Source: Rhodobacterales bacterium (GTDB taxonomy: Bacteria; Pseudomonadota; Alphaproteobacteria; Rhizobiales; Stappiaceae). Taken from it: 64,000 bases of DNA. The notes beneath the pieces are model-generated. The model did no database searches, was not told where the DNA came from, and was given only the letters and a program-made list of their open reading frames with translations. The stretch lies in assembly GCA_008107755.1 (NCBI GenBank), contig VIRH01000124.1:62001-126000 (forward strand). The letters run 5' to 3'. Positions 18,889 to 30,078 of the stretch are shown in pieces (position 1 is the stretch's first letter; the number at the start of each line of letters is the position of its first letter). A program made the translations under genes and the position numbers.

Positions 18889-19890
18889 ATGGAACACGGC
18901 GGCGACTTGACGCTTGCGATCGAACGCTTTGGCGGCACGAGAGCGGACTGGCTGGACCTTTCCACGGGGATAAACCCGCACCCCTACCCTGTCCCTCACG
19001 ACCTTCCCGAACATCTTTGGACCGCCCTGCCCTCACGAACAGCGTTCGAAAACCTGATATCGGCGGCCAGGCGAGCCTATGGCGTGCCCGACCATCTCGG
19101 CATTTCCGCATCGCCCGGCAGCCAGATGCTGATCTCCATGCTGCCGTCGCTTCTGCCTGACGGTCAGGTCGCCCTTGTTTCACCCTCCTATTCCAGTCAC
19201 CGCGCCGTCTGGACAAGAGAGTCACGCGTTCCTGTCGAAGTTTCGAGCATCCATGCGCTGCCAGCTGACAGCAAGATAGCGATTATCGTCAATCCGAACA
19301 ATCCGGACGGTCGTCTGACGAATGTGCGAAGCCTTCTTGAGATTGCGGCAACATTGACGAAACGCGGTGGCTTCGTGATCGTTGATGAAGCCTTTGCCGA
19401 TGTCGTGCCGGGCGGCAGCCTGCTATCCCGGATCAGCGACGAAAACATTGCGGTGCTGCGCTCGTTCGGAAAATTCTATGGTCTCGGCGGCCTGCGTCTC
19501 GGCTTTCTGGTGGGACCTGCCGAGTTGACCGACCGCGTCACCGCAAAGCTGGAAAGCTGGTCTCTCAGCGGACCGGCGCTGGAAATCGGAACTCGAGCGT
19601 TGCGTGACGGCGTTTGGCAGGAGCGCATGGTCCGGCAGTTGGCTGATGAAATGGCGGATCTGACCGGCCTGCTGTCACAACAGCAGCTCAGTGTCTTCGG
19701 CGGAACGGCGCTCTATGCGCTGGCAGGAACGCGCAAGGCTGCTGATCTGCATGCGGCACTCGCCAAACGGCGTATCTGGACGCGGATCTTCGATTATGCG
19801 CCGACCTGGATCCGTTTCGGACTTCCCGGCAGCCCTTCCAACCTCCAGCGGCTTTCAGAAGCACTTGCAGAAGCGCAAAAAGAGCTCTAA
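18889..19890 (+). CDS. cobD: Threonine-phosphate decarboxylase (CobD; CobC in Pseudomonas naming)
   Basis: This PLP enzyme makes (R)-1-amino-2-propanol phosphate, the linker of the cobalamin lower loop. The 333 aa protein starts MEHGGDLTLA with the family's LDLSTGINPHPYP segment, carries IVNPNNPDGR, and places PLP Lys195 in RSFGKFYGLGGLRLG. ATG 18889 follows GAGGATAAGGG; an in-frame upstream ATG at 18814 is less likely. The cbiB gene follows 8 bp after the stop, so the two steps that make and attach aminopropanol phosphate are coupled. Confidence 0.93.
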   Translation: MEHGGDLTLAIERFGGTRADWLDLSTGINPHPYPVPHDLPEHLWTALPSRTAFENLISAARRAYGVPDHLGISASPGSQMLISMLPSLLPDGQVALVSPSYSSHRAVWTRESRVPVEVSSIHALPADSKIAIIVNPNNPDGRLTNVRSLLEIAATLTKRGGFVIVDEAFADVVPGGSLLSRISDENIAVLRSFGKFYGLGGLRLGFLVGPAELTDRVTAKLESWSLSGPALEIGTRALRDGVWQERMVRQLADEMADLTGLLSQQQLSVFGGTALYALAGTRKAADLHAALAKRRIWTRIFDYAPTWIRFGLPGSPSNLQRLSEALAEAQKEL

Positions 19891-19898
19891 CGGCTAAT

Positions 19899-20870
19899 AT
19901 GTTGATTTACGACAACGCCTTGTGGCTGCTGCTCGCCGCGCTTCTTCTGGATGCAATCATTGGCGACCCGGACTGGGTGTGGGAGCGCGTGCCGCATCCG
20001 GTTGTCTGGATCGGCAAGGTTATCTCGTTCTTTGATCGGGCGTTCAACAAGACAGACCATGCTCCGCAGGTCAGGAAACTTGGCGGCGTGCTGACGTTGA
20101 TTGCGCTTGTCTCGGGAAGTGCGGTGGCGGGTCTTGCAATTCACGTCATCGCGTCGACCCTCCCGCTGGGCGAATTGATCACGATCGTGCTCGCGGCGAT
20201 CTTCATTGCCCAGAACAGTCTCTATCGACATGTCGCAGCGGTCAGGGATGGCCTGCAAAAGGAGGGGCTTGCCGGTGGGCGCAAGGCCGTTTCGCTGATC
20301 GTCGGCCGCGATCCGAAGCAACTCGATGAAGCCGGCGTTTCCAGGGCTGCAATCGAATCCTGCGCGGAGAATTTCTCCGACGGCGTTGTCGCACCGGTCT
20401 TCTGGTTTGCAGTCCTCGGCTTGCCCGGCCTCATTGCCTACAAGGCCGTGAACACCGCCGACAGCATGATCGGCCACAAGAACGAAGTCTATGGCGATTT
20501 CGGCTGGGCGGCGGCGCGCTTCGACGATCTGATCAATCTGCCAGCTTCTCGCCTCTCCGGCTTCTTCATCGCACTGTCGGCACCTCTGGCGCGCGGTTCG
20601 ATCCACGCCAGCATTTCATGCATCTTCCACGACGCAGGAAAGCACCGGTCACCGAACGCCGGCTGGCCGGAGGCTGCAATGGCGGGCGCGCTTGGCATAG
20701 CTCTTGCCGGTCCGCGCGTTTATGCGGATTACACGGTCAACGACCGTTTCCTGAACTCTTCCGCCAGAAAGACCGCAAATGCCCTCGACATTGGCCGTGC
20801 TCTGCGGGTGACCGTCGGGGCCTACGCGATTCAGACGGTTCTGGTCCTTGGGGCCGCCGCGGCGATTTGA
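19899..20870 (+). CDS. cbiB: Adenosylcobinamide-phosphate synthase CbiB (CobD in Pseudomonas naming)
   Basis: An integral membrane enzyme that attaches the aminopropanol (phosphate) arm to adenosylcobyric acid. The 323 aa protein has about five hydrophobic segments (e.g. residues 5-25, 60-100, 200-220, 300-323). Conserved stretches are GDPDWVWERVPHPVVWIG near the start, SLIVGRDPKQLDEAGVSRA, ESCAENFSDGVVAPVFWF and YKAVNTADSMIGHKNE. It is paired with cobD and converges on the minus-strand cob operon. Confidence 0.95.
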   Translation: MLIYDNALWLLLAALLLDAIIGDPDWVWERVPHPVVWIGKVISFFDRAFNKTDHAPQVRKLGGVLTLIALVSGSAVAGLAIHVIASTLPLGELITIVLAAIFIAQNSLYRHVAAVRDGLQKEGLAGGRKAVSLIVGRDPKQLDEAGVSRAAIESCAENFSDGVVAPVFWFAVLGLPGLIAYKAVNTADSMIGHKNEVYGDFGWAAARFDDLINLPASRLSGFFIALSAPLARGSIHASISCIFHDAGKHRSPNAGWPEAAMAGALGIALAGPRVYADYTVNDRFLNSSARKTANALDIGRALRVTVGAYAIQTVLVLGAAAAI

Positions 20871-20915
20871 GGCCAGCACCCGAAGCGCCGGCTTCTCTCG
20901 TCGTCGGCGCCGGTG

Positions 20916-21452
20916 TCAAAGCTTATCAGCGTCTTCGGGTGTGCGCGGCGACACCTGTCTTAGCCAGGTAAAAAGTCGAGAGATGGCGCCCGAACCGCTT
21001 ATCAAGAATGCGCCGGCGACGACATCGAAACCAGCTGAGACAATGTCCGGCATACGCTCCTGCAAATAAGTGCTCGAGCCGTAACCGCCGCTTACATTCT
21101 TCATCATGACCAGTCCCATCAGATCATTGACCAGGTAACTGAGGCCAGACAACAGGAACCACAGTCCGATAAGGGCGATACCGGCCGTCTGGAAAACGGC
21201 TGCTGTCGGAAAGTCTTCCTCTTTTGCAGACTGAATCGGAGCCAACCCGATCAGAACCACTCGAGGGAAACAGACCAGGATGACGCAAACAACGAGGTTC
21301 AGGACAGACGAAATGCTGAATGAAGAATAACCGGCACCAAAGGCCCCGCTGAAAAGGATCGTCATTACCTGATACAAATTGAATACGAAAAAATAGATCG
21401 CAAGAAGGCGTACGAGAACAAGAGATATCAAAATCAAATTGACGACCTCCAA
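20916..21452 (-). CDS. Membrane protein at the end of the cob operon
   Basis: The 178 aa protein has four predicted membrane helices (about residues 5-30, 45-72, 88-110 and 138-158), with a Ser/Gly/Tyr-rich loop GGYGSSTY between the third and fourth and a short soluble tail. I do not recognise the family. It starts 5 bp after the cobQ stop, so it is almost certainly in the cob transcript. A transporter accessory role is possible but nothing in the sequence shows it. Confidence 0.7.
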   Translation of the reverse strand: MEVVNLILISLVLVRLLAIYFFVFNLYQVMTILFSGAFGAGYSSFSISSVLNLVVCVILVCFPRVVLIGLAPIQSAKEEDFPTAAVFQTAGIALIGLWFLLSGLSYLVNDLMGLVMMKNVSGGYGSSTYLQERMPDIVSAGFDVVAGAFLISGSGAISRLFTWLRQVSPRTPEDADKL

Positions 21453-21457
21453 TTAGG

Positions 21458-22942
21458 TCAAGCGACGTCTCGGGAAGCAATCTCGAGTAGCGCCGCGACA
21501 TCAAGAACACTTTCAAGATGCATGGAAAAGTCGTTCAGGATCAAGTCTACATTTTGATCATAGGCAAGATCGGATGCCGCCCCGAAGGCCGCCAGATACG
21601 CCTTGCGGAAACTGTCGTCCGTGAAGAGCCCGTGAACATAGGTCCCGGAGACCAGACCATTTCTGGAAACGGAACCATCGGCGCGGTCACCATCGAGCAG
21701 GTTCATCGGGCGATTGCAGTCCTCACCTTCCGTGTACCCGATATGGATCTCGTAACCGGAGACGGGTGCGTTACAGGCGATGTTCCTGCCCTTGGCCGGC
21801 ACCGTCGACTTTTCCGAAGTCAGGACGGTTGCCACATCGAGATACCCAAGTCCTTCCACGGTTCCCGCCACGCCTTCAATGCCCTCCGGATCAGCTATCG
21901 TTCTTCCAAGCATCTGGTAACCGCCGCAGATACCGAGGATCTGGCCGCCGCGCCGGTAGTGCGCCTTAAGATCGACGTCCCACCCCTGCTGCCGGAAAAA
22001 CGCGAGATCGCCGACCGTCGACTTTGAGCCGGGCAGAAGAACGAGATCCGCATCGCCCGGCAAGGGCTTGCCCGGCTGCACCAGCTCCAGCGTCACATCC
22101 GCCTCCAGCCGAAGCGGATCCAGATCATCGAAGTTGGCGATTCTGGAAATCACAGGGACGGCAACCTTCAGCTTGCCCAAGCCGAACCCGTCCGCGAGAC
22201 CAAGCCCGTCTTCTGCGGGCAGCCTGGTGGCGTCCGGGAACCAGGGAACGACGCCAAGGCCGCGCCAGCCGGTTCGCTCGGAAATTTCGCGCATGCCGTC
22301 ATCAAAAAGGCTCGGATCGCCGCGAAACCGGTTGATGAGAAACCCATGGATACGTTCCCGTTCACTAGGCTCCAGCACCGCATGGGTTCCAACGACTGAC
22401 GCGATGACACCGCCGCGATCGATGTCTGCACACAGGACAACCGGCAGGTTCGCAGCCTCCGCAAATCCCATGTTCGCGATATCACCCGTTCTCAGATTGA
22501 TTTCCGCCGGACTTCCCGCTCCTTCGACAATCACAAGGTCCGCATCTGAGGAAGTAACTGAAAAACTCTCGACAACTTTCGGTAATAGCTCGTGTTTTCT
22601 GGACCCATATTCACGCGCGCGCATCGTGCCGAATTTTCTGCCCTGCACGATGACCTGCGCGCCCGTGTCCGTCTCCGGCTTGAGAAGGACCGGGTTCATA
22701 TGCACGGAGGACGGCACACGGCAGGCCATGGCCTGGAGCGCCTGGGCGCGGCCGATTTCGCCGCCGTCCTCTGTTACCGCGGCATTGTTGGACATGTTTT
22801 GAGGCTTGAACGGGCGGACAGACAAGCCGCGATTTGAGAAGAGCCTGCAGAGGCCGGCAACGATCAAGCTCTTACCGACATTCGACCCGGTCCCCTGAAC
22901 CATGATCGCCGGCTTTCTTCTGCTACCCGACGTCTTGTTCAT
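21458..22942 (-). CDS. cobQ: Cobyric acid synthase CobQ
   Basis: A glutamine-dependent enzyme that amidates adenosylcobyrinic acid a,c-diamide four times to adenosylcobyric acid. The 494 aa protein has an N-terminal P-loop-like [15 protein letters not shown] (residue 11 on), [22 protein letters not shown], and a C-terminal class I glutamine amidotransferase domain with the nucleophile in [12 protein letters not shown] and [11 protein letters not shown]. The start overlaps the YrhK-type gene by 4 bp (ATGA), indicating translational coupling. Confidence 0.96.
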   Translation of the reverse strand: MNKTSGSRRKPAIMVQGTGSNVGKSLIVAGLCRLFSNRGLSVRPFKPQNMSNNAAVTEDGGEIGRAQALQAMACRVPSSVHMNPVLLKPETDTGAQVIVQGRKFGTMRAREYGSRKHELLPKVVESFSVTSSDADLVIVEGAGSPAEINLRTGDIANMGFAEAANLPVVLCADIDRGGVIASVVGTHAVLEPSERERIHGFLINRFRGDPSLFDDGMREISERTGWRGLGVVPWFPDATRLPAEDGLGLADGFGLGKLKVAVPVISRIANFDDLDPLRLEADVTLELVQPGKPLPGDADLVLLPGSKSTVGDLAFFRQQGWDVDLKAHYRRGGQILGICGGYQMLGRTIADPEGIEGVAGTVEGLGYLDVATVLTSEKSTVPAKGRNIACNAPVSGYEIHIGYTEGEDCNRPMNLLDGDRADGSVSRNGLVSGTYVHGLFTDDSFRKAYLAAFGAASDLAYDQNVDLILNDFSMHLESVLDVAALLEIASRDVA

Positions 22943-23241
22943 GATCGTGGCACGTATTTATCCACGCCGTAGGGGCGAAACTCGTCCGGAACCGGGAGAT
23001 TCATGAGCCGCAGTTCAAGCAGGAGACGAATGGTCGGCCGGACCGCAAATAGAACCGACCCGATCAGGAAAAGCCAGGTGCCAGCCATCATCAGGCTGTC
23101 GTAAAAGAAGAACGCACTTCCAAGAATGAATGTGAACGCTGCGAAGAATTCAACCAGTGTGCGATAAAGCTCGTACTTGCGAACCACTTCGCGATGCTTT
23201 GCGGTTGCGGTTCGCAGGCTTTGATCGAAGAGTTTGCTCAT
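22939..23241 (-). CDS. YrhK-like small membrane protein
   Basis: A 100 aa protein with a basic, amphipathic N-terminus ([18 protein letters not shown]) followed by two membrane helices (about residues 32-50 and 52-70) around DSLMMAG, and a basic tail. The pattern matches the YrhK family (function unknown, also fused to other domains). It overlaps cobQ by 4 bp and lies 97 bp after cobO. Its place inside a vitamin B12 operon is unexplained. Confidence 0.75.
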   Translation of the reverse strand: MSKLFDQSLRTATAKHREVVRKYELYRTLVEFFAAFTFILGSAFFFYDSLMMAGTWLFLIGSVLFAVRPTIRLLLELRLMNLPVPDEFRPYGVDKYVPRS

Positions 23242-23338
23242 GATCGCGACTCCTTTGGTAACGGCAGGAAACGGTCTTGGTGCTCATTGGCTCTGAAACT
23301 TGAAGCCGGCATGAAGCCGTCTCTTTCCGGCCTCCCCC

Positions 23339-23977
23339 CTAGAATTCAATACCTTCCTGGGGTTTTACGCCAGACCGGAACGGATGCTTGACCTGGGTCA
23401 TGTCGGTCACGAGATCCGCAATCTCGATCAGGTCGTCCTTGGCATTGCGGCCCGTGATCACGACATGAACATCGTCCGGTTTTTTGTTTTTCAGGAAGTC
23501 GACGACGTCAGCGATATCCAGATAGTCGTAGCGCAGCACAATATTGAGCTCGTCGCACAGGACCAGGCGGAAATCGCCGGACATGATCATTTCCTTGGCG
23601 GCGTCCCAGGCCTGCTGGGCGGCTGCAATGTCCCGCTGCCGATCCTGCGTCTCCCAGGTGAAGCCTTCGCCCATGCGCTTGACGGTGACGAGATCGGAAA
23701 ACCGTTCGAGGGCCATGCGCTCGCCGGTTTCGATTCGCCCCTTCACGAACTGCACGACGCCGACCTTGTGACCATGACCAAGGGAGCGAAACACCATGCC
23801 GAATCCGGCAGTGGATTTCCCCTTGCCCTTTCCGGTATGGACGATCACGAGGCCCTTCTCGATGGTCTTGGTCGACATGATCTTGTCGCGCGCCGCCTTT
23901 TTCTTGCGCATCTTCTCGGCGTGCCGTGCGTTCAGTTCGTCTTCGTTCAATTCCGGTTTTTCGCTATCGTCGCTCAC
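23339..23977 (-). CDS. cobO: Cob(I)yrinic acid a,c-diamide adenosyltransferase CobO
   Basis: This enzyme transfers the adenosyl group from ATP to the corrin cobalt. The 212 aa protein is a CobA/CobO type P-loop protein: VHTGKGKGKSTAGFG near residue 47, VGVVQFVKG, LVLCDELNIVLRYDYLD with the Walker B Asp-Glu, and VVITGRNAKDDLIEIADLVTDM. The acidic-basic N-terminus up to residue 40 is usual. It overlaps cobN by 4 bp. Confidence 0.96.
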   Translation of the reverse strand: MSDDSEKPELNEDELNARHAEKMRKKKAARDKIMSTKTIEKGLVIVHTGKGKGKSTAGFGMVFRSLGHGHKVGVVQFVKGRIETGERMALERFSDLVTVKRMGEGFTWETQDRQRDIAAAQQAWDAAKEMIMSGDFRLVLCDELNIVLRYDYLDIADVVDFLKNKKPDDVHVVITGRNAKDDLIEIADLVTDMTQVKHPFRSGVKPQEGIEF

Positions 23978-26900
23978 GATGTTCCCATCCCCTTCTCCAT
24001 CCCTGTTTCAGTCTCTTTGATGCGAACCGGTGCTTCAAGCGACCGCTTCAGCTCGTTCAGCGCAGCTTGCGTCGAATTGCGGCGCGGAGTCCACAAACCG
24101 CGCTCAAGCGCTTCGTCGAACCGTGCGACCATCTCGGCGAGACCAGCCGGATTTTCGTCCTTCAGAAACGCCAGAACTGCGGTGTTGTCGATGTAGGCTT
24201 CATAAAGCTGGTCGAAATGATGGTCACCGACTGCGTTCGTCGTCGCCGCAAAGGCGAAGAGATAGTCCAGCGTCGCGACCATCTCGAACGCGCCCTTGTA
24301 GCCGTGTCGCATGACGCCGGCGATCCATTTGGGATTGGCCGCGCGCGCCCGGACCACCCGGCCGATTTCCTCGGACAGGCTCCGGATGACAGGTCGCTCC
24401 GGACGGGAGTGATCGTTGTGATAGACCTTGGGCGCTTCACCGCTCAGCGTCTCGATCGTCGCAGCCAGACCACCTTCGAACTGATAGTAGTCGTCGCTGT
24501 CGAGGAGATCGTGTTCCCTGTTGTCCTGATTTTGGAGGACTGCGTCTGTTCTCTCCAGACGGCTTTCGAGAGCTTTGCGGGCGCCTTCGCCGGCTGCACC
24601 GCCGCCATAGGCATATCCGCCCCAGGCAAGAAAAGTATCCGCAAAATCCTTGCGATCCGACCAGATCCCCTCATCGATCAGGGCTTGCAGACCCGCGCCA
24701 TATGCACCGGGCTTCGAACCGAAAACCCGAAAGCCCGCCTTACGTCTGGCTTCTGCCTCGTCCACGCCCGCGGCCACCAGATTCGCTGCTTCCGTACGCA
24801 TGCGCGCTGCAACCGGATTGGCCTCTTCCGGTTCTTCCAGTTCGCCGATTGCACGGACTGCGCTGTCGAATAGATCCATCTGATGGGGGAAAGCATCCCG
24901 GAAAAAGCCGGAGACGCGCAACGTGACGTCGATACGCGGGCGGCCGAGCTCAGAAAGTTTCAGAATTTCAAACCCGGTGACGCGGCCAGACCCGGGCTCC
25001 CACACCGGTTTTGCACCGATAAGCGCAAGCGCCTGTGCGACATCATCGCCGCCGGTGCGCATGTTGGCCGTGCCCCAGCAGGTCAGGACGAGTGAGGACG
25101 GCCATTCACCTTCTTCCTGGAAGTAGCGCTCGGCGACAAGATCGGCGGACTGGCGCCCGAGCCGCCAGGCGGTTTCGGTCGGCACGGCCCTGACATCGAC
25201 GGAATAGAAGTTCCGTCCTGTCGGAAGTACATCCGGTCGTCCGCGCGACGGTGCACCAGATGGCCCGGGTTCGACGAATTCACCGCCAAGCGCACTTAAG
25301 ACAGCGCCGAGCTCGGCATCCCCGGAGGTCGTGACGGAGGGGCGAATCCGCTCCTCGATTTCGGTCAGGACACCCCTCACCCGCGACCAGTCCTGCGGCA
25401 CGATCCTGTCGCCCGCGATCAAATCGCGACACATAAGCTCGATCCGTTCGACCGTATCGCCATTCGAGCGCCAGGGAGATGCGCTCAAGGACACCAGACA
25501 ATCCGTTTTTTCGCCGGACCAACCGGCGGAAAAATCGCAGTCGAGCGGATCAAAGCCGGAAAACCCGAGATCGGCGGCAAGCGCGCGCTGCAAGCTTTCC
25601 GCACCGGGTGCCGATCCCCTGGGAACGCGCGCAAGTGCGGCCAGGAGGTCCGTCAGTTGCTCCTTCTCGGGGCTGAACCCCAGGATATGCAGGCCATCCC
25701 TGATCTGGAGTTCCTTCAAGTCACAAAGATGTGCATCCAGCCGGGCAAGGCGGGTTTCCTCGTCCATGTCCTCATCGAGGCCGATGTCCTTGTCGAGGCC
25801 ATGGCGGACAGCTGCATCCAGAATGTCGCGCGTCAGGGCCTTCAGTCGTCGCGGATCGACACCGCTTGCCAGATAGTATTCGTCCAGCAGCGTCTCAAGT
25901 TCCTCCGCAGCACCGTGACTTTCCGCACGGGTCAGCGGCGGCGTCAGGTGATCGACGATGACCGCGCTTGTCCGTCGCTTCGCCTGGGCGCCTTCGCCGG
26001 GATCATTGACGATGAAAGGATAGATGTTGGGCGTCGGCCCGAGGACAGCTTCCGGAAAACAGCTTTCGGACAGGGCCAGTGCCTTGCCGGGCAACCATTC
26101 CAGATTGCCGTGCTTGCCGAGGTGAATGACCGCGTGAACACCGAAGTGATGCCGGATCCAGAAATAGAAGGCGAAATAGTTATGAGGCGGCACGAGATCC
26201 GGATCGTGATACGTCTCCTTCGGATCGATATTGTAGCCGCGGGCCGGCTGGATGCCGACGACCTGATTTCCAAACCGGTGCAGAGCCAGCCTGAAGCCGC
26301 TCCCGGCGACGAATGGATCCTCTTCCGGCGCTCCCCAGCGATCCGCGACAGCGCTGCGAACGTCCTCCGGCAAGTCCGAAAAAGACCGGTGATAGACATC
26401 GAGCGGCAGGAATTCGCAGTCGTCCCGGTCTGATCTGCCTTCAAGCGCGTTGGTGACACCTGCCGTCAGCCGCTTCATCAGGTCAGACGACGAGGACGGG
26501 ACCTCGCCGGTCTCGAACCCTGCGGCCCCCATCGCCTGGAGCAGAGCCACGCAGGAGGCTGGCGTATCCAGTCCGACACCGTTGGCAAGGCGACCATCGC
26601 GGTTCGGGTAGTTCGCAAGAATGAGGGCGGTCTTCTTGCAATCTGACGGCGTATGCGCAAGGCGAGCCCAGGCCGCAGCAAGATTTGCGACAAACGCGAT
26701 GCGATCGGGCAAGGATTCGAAACGGATCGGGGTCGACTGCGACGCCGGGTCATAGATCCCTTCTTCCTTGAACGAAACAGCCCGTGTCAGAATTCTGCCG
26801 TCAATTTCCGGCAGCACGACATGCATCGAGAGGTCGCGGATCGAAAGGCCCTGATCGCTCTCTGCCCAGCCCTCTCGGGAGGACGAAGAGAACACGACCT

Positions 26901-27774
26901 GGAGAACCGGCCTTCCCGGCCGATCAAGGGGCGTTGGTTCATGCCGGGCGCCGGCTTTCGAAACGGCAAAGGCGGTCCCGTTCAGAACCACATCCGGCGG
27001 CACTTGATCGAAAAGGCTCGCCAGAATGGCGGTCGACTCTGCTTCCTTCAGGCTGGAAACGAAGACGGGCAGAGCGTTGACGCCGGCCCTCTCCAATGCC
27101 GCCACCAGGGCATCGACAGGGGCCGTCTGCGCCCCTTGCACGAGCGCCCGGTAGAAGGTGATGGCCGCGACTGGCCGGTCCTGCGCGCACCAGGTCGCGC
27201 GGAGGTCGGCGAGCGACGGACTGCTTTTGCCCGGCAGATAAATTCCGGCACGCGGCAATGGCACGGGATGCGCAGGCTCGTCAGCCTTGCCGATCAGACT
27301 GGCCGCGAAGCGCAGCGCATTGGCGTAGTTCTCCGCGCCCCCTTCCACACAATACCGCCAGAAACGATGCACTTCCTCTGTCGTGCGGGTCGAACGGGAG
27401 GTCAGCTCCTCGTCCCACTTGTCGTCCCCTGGCACCACGATGAGATCGAGACCGTTTGCCCGAACTTCTTCCTCGAAGCGCTCCAGACCATAGCGCCAGT
27501 ACTCGACACCACCCAGAATTCGGAGGACCACCAGCCGCGATCCTCGAACAGTGCTGTCCGCGTAAAGGTCTGCCGAATAAGGATGGCTCAGGGCCATCAG
27601 GTTCGCGAGCCGCAGACTGCAGATGTCCGCTCCGACGTCAGCATGGGCCGCCGCGAAACTGCCGAGTTCGGTGTCCGCGGCAGACAGAAACAGGACGTCT
27701 GCGGGCGCCTGCCCGAGATCGACGGCATCGCCGCCGTCATCGATGCGACGTGTCTGGCTTGCGAGGATGTGCAT
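23974..27774 (-). CDS. cobN: Cobaltochelatase subunit CobN
   Basis: The large subunit of the ATP-dependent aerobic cobaltochelatase CobNST, which inserts cobalt into hydrogenobyrinic acid a,c-diamide. 1266 aa, the normal size. Recognisable segments are HRFGNQVVGIQPARGYNID, HNYFAFYFWIRHHFGVHAVIHLGKHGNLEWLPGK (read in parts), VIVDHLTPPLTRAESHG, LTCWGTANMRTGGDDVAQAL and HGYKGAFEMVATLDYLFAF. The CobS and CobT subunits are not in the window. It starts 15 bp after cobW and overlaps cobO. Confidence 0.97.
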   Translation of the reverse strand: MHILASQTRRIDDGGDAVDLGQAPADVLFLSAADTELGSFAAAHADVGADICSLRLANLMALSHPYSADLYADSTVRGSRLVVLRILGGVEYWRYGLERFEEEVRANGLDLIVVPGDDKWDEELTSRSTRTTEEVHRFWRYCVEGGAENYANALRFAASLIGKADEPAHPVPLPRAGIYLPGKSSPSLADLRATWCAQDRPVAAITFYRALVQGAQTAPVDALVAALERAGVNALPVFVSSLKEAESTAILASLFDQVPPDVVLNGTAFAVSKAGARHEPTPLDRPGRPVLQVVFSSSSREGWAESDQGLSIRDLSMHVVLPEIDGRILTRAVSFKEEGIYDPASQSTPIRFESLPDRIAFVANLAAAWARLAHTPSDCKKTALILANYPNRDGRLANGVGLDTPASCVALLQAMGAAGFETGEVPSSSSDLMKRLTAGVTNALEGRSDRDDCEFLPLDVYHRSFSDLPEDVRSAVADRWGAPEEDPFVAGSGFRLALHRFGNQVVGIQPARGYNIDPKETYHDPDLVPPHNYFAFYFWIRHHFGVHAVIHLGKHGNLEWLPGKALALSESCFPEAVLGPTPNIYPFIVNDPGEGAQAKRRTSAVIVDHLTPPLTRAESHGAAEELETLLDEYYLASGVDPRRLKALTRDILDAAVRHGLDKDIGLDEDMDEETRLARLDAHLCDLKELQIRDGLHILGFSPEKEQLTDLLAALARVPRGSAPGAESLQRALAADLGFSGFDPLDCDFSAGWSGEKTDCLVSLSASPWRSNGDTVERIELMCRDLIAGDRIVPQDWSRVRGVLTEIEERIRPSVTTSGDAELGAVLSALGGEFVEPGPSGAPSRGRPDVLPTGRNFYSVDVRAVPTETAWRLGRQSADLVAERYFQEEGEWPSSLVLTCWGTANMRTGGDDVAQALALIGAKPVWEPGSGRVTGFEILKLSELGRPRIDVTLRVSGFFRDAFPHQMDLFDSAVRAIGELEEPEEANPVAARMRTEAANLVAAGVDEAEARRKAGFRVFGSKPGAYGAGLQALIDEGIWSDRKDFADTFLAWGGYAYGGGAAGEGARKALESRLERTDAVLQNQDNREHDLLDSDDYYQFEGGLAATIETLSGEAPKVYHNDHSRPERPVIRSLSEEIGRVVRARAANPKWIAGVMRHGYKGAFEMVATLDYLFAFAATTNAVGDHHFDQLYEAYIDNTAVLAFLKDENPAGLAEMVARFDEALERGLWTPRRNSTQAALNELKRSLEAPVRIKETETGMEKGMGTS

Positions 27775-27789
27775 CTTGTTCCCTTGATG

Positions 27790-28904
<1,115 letters not shown>

Positions 28905-28908
<4 letters not shown>

Positions 28909-29456
28909 AATATGATGTCCGGTTGAGAGTTCGGTTTAAGGACCATCGGCAAACCCGCCGCAACGAAAACGACGGTGTCGCAAATCCTGGCGATATCCTG
29001 ATTCAATCGACCCTGGGCATCGCGGAATGTGCGAGACAGTCGGTGTTCGGGCACTATTCCCATCCCCGTTTCGTTCGAAACGAAAATGCAAGGCCCTTCA
29101 AGGCTCGGGAGAGTTTCCTGCAACGACTGCGCCGCAGCTGCCATGTCCTGTTCGCGAAAAAGCAGATTGGAGAGCCAGAGCGTCAGGCAATCCACAAGCA
29201 CAACGCAATCCGGACGGCACTCTGCCTTCAGAACAGATGGCAGATCCATTTGTTCCTCGACGGTCTTCCATGCCGTTCCACGCTGCACCTTGTGCAAGCG
29301 GATCCGTTCGGCCATTTCGTCATCGAATGCAGCCCCGGTGGCAACATATGTCTTGCTTAGGCCGGATCGATCCGCAAGAGCTTCCGCATAGCGGCTCTTG
29401 CCGGAGCGGGCACCACCCAGAACAAGGATGGTGCGCGGTGATTGTGACGACGCCAA
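28905..29456 (-). CDS. cobU: Bifunctional adenosylcobinamide kinase / guanylyltransferase CobU (CobP)
   Basis: This enzyme phosphorylates adenosylcobinamide and transfers GMP to it, before lower-ligand attachment. About 183 aa. The P-loop is LVLGGARSGKSRYAE, with the kinase/GMP-accepting region YVATGAAFDDEMAERIRLHK, then LVDCLTLWLSN and FVSNETGMGIVPEH. Start choice: no ATG precedes the P-loop in a sensible place. TTG 29456 has GGGAG six bases upstream and is preferred; GTG 29477 (no ribosome site) is the alternative. The frame stays open to 29639, but that stretch is the riboswitch. First gene of the cob operon; overlaps cobW by 4 bp. Confidence 0.9.
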
Positions 29457-29499
29457 TGTTTGCTCCCGGCCGTCCACCCGACAGCGGTAAGGGTTACGA

Positions 29500-29705
29500 A
29501 TTATGACGGCCGGTCTCCTGGCTCGCGGCTCGCCGCGTCCCACACCCCTTCCCGGCCGCCTGAGCCAGTGGTTAACGTGAGGACGCTCGCCGCTTACAGT
29601 TGCGGGGGCAGCTCCGGCCTCCGGACCTTTTCGGCCCACACCGGATTCCCGTTTAGTCCGGATGAGGAAGCCTCCCGATCCGGAACCGTCACGTTCTTTC
29701 CTAAA
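29500..29705 (-). promoter_or_regulatory. Cobalamin riboswitch upstream of cobU
   Basis: Read on the minus strand, the conserved blocks appear in order: GGGAATCCGGTG, GCTGCCCCCGCAACTGTAAGC, CCACTGG, GGGAAGG, and the B12 box GAGCCAGGAGACCGGCC near 29508-29524. The end lies about 45-50 bases before the chosen cobU start, so ligand binding could mask the ribosome site. It should repress the cobU-W-N-O-Q operon when adenosylcobalamin is plentiful. The outer boundaries are approximate. The 300 bases between it and tRNA-Asn hold nothing else I can identify apart from the expected promoter. Confidence 0.93.
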
Positions 29706-30002
29706 CGGATATCAATGACGAAACAAGCATCGCCACCAAAGGAAGCCGTTTCGTAATCTGCCTGCTACATGGCAGGAACAGCCGACCATAAACAGAAGTG
29801 GTTTCTTTGACGAAACAGCCCGGTAGGTGCCGGCTGTCGCATTGATGGTCATCCCACTGAAAATTATCGAGTTTTCCCCAGACCGGACAAAAAACTGTCT
29901 GACACGGGAAAAAAACTTCCGAGGGGGCTTGGCAAATGGATCAAGCCTTTGATATACGCATCTCCATCGACGGGGCGGCAACGTCAGCCCCGAGCGTGGT
30001 GA

Positions 30003-30078
30003 TCCCCAGTAGCTCAGTTGGTAGAGCAAGCGACTGTTAATCGCTGGGTCGCTGGTTCGAGTCCGGCCTGGGGAGCCA
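30003..30078 (+). tRNA. tRNA-Asn (GTT)
   Basis: Acceptor TCCCCAG / CTGGGGA pairs fully, discriminator G, CCA encoded. The anticodon loop CTGTTAA at 30034-30040 has GTT at 30036-30038. D-arm AGCTCAGTTGGTAGAGCA and T-arm are standard. Confidence 0.97.
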
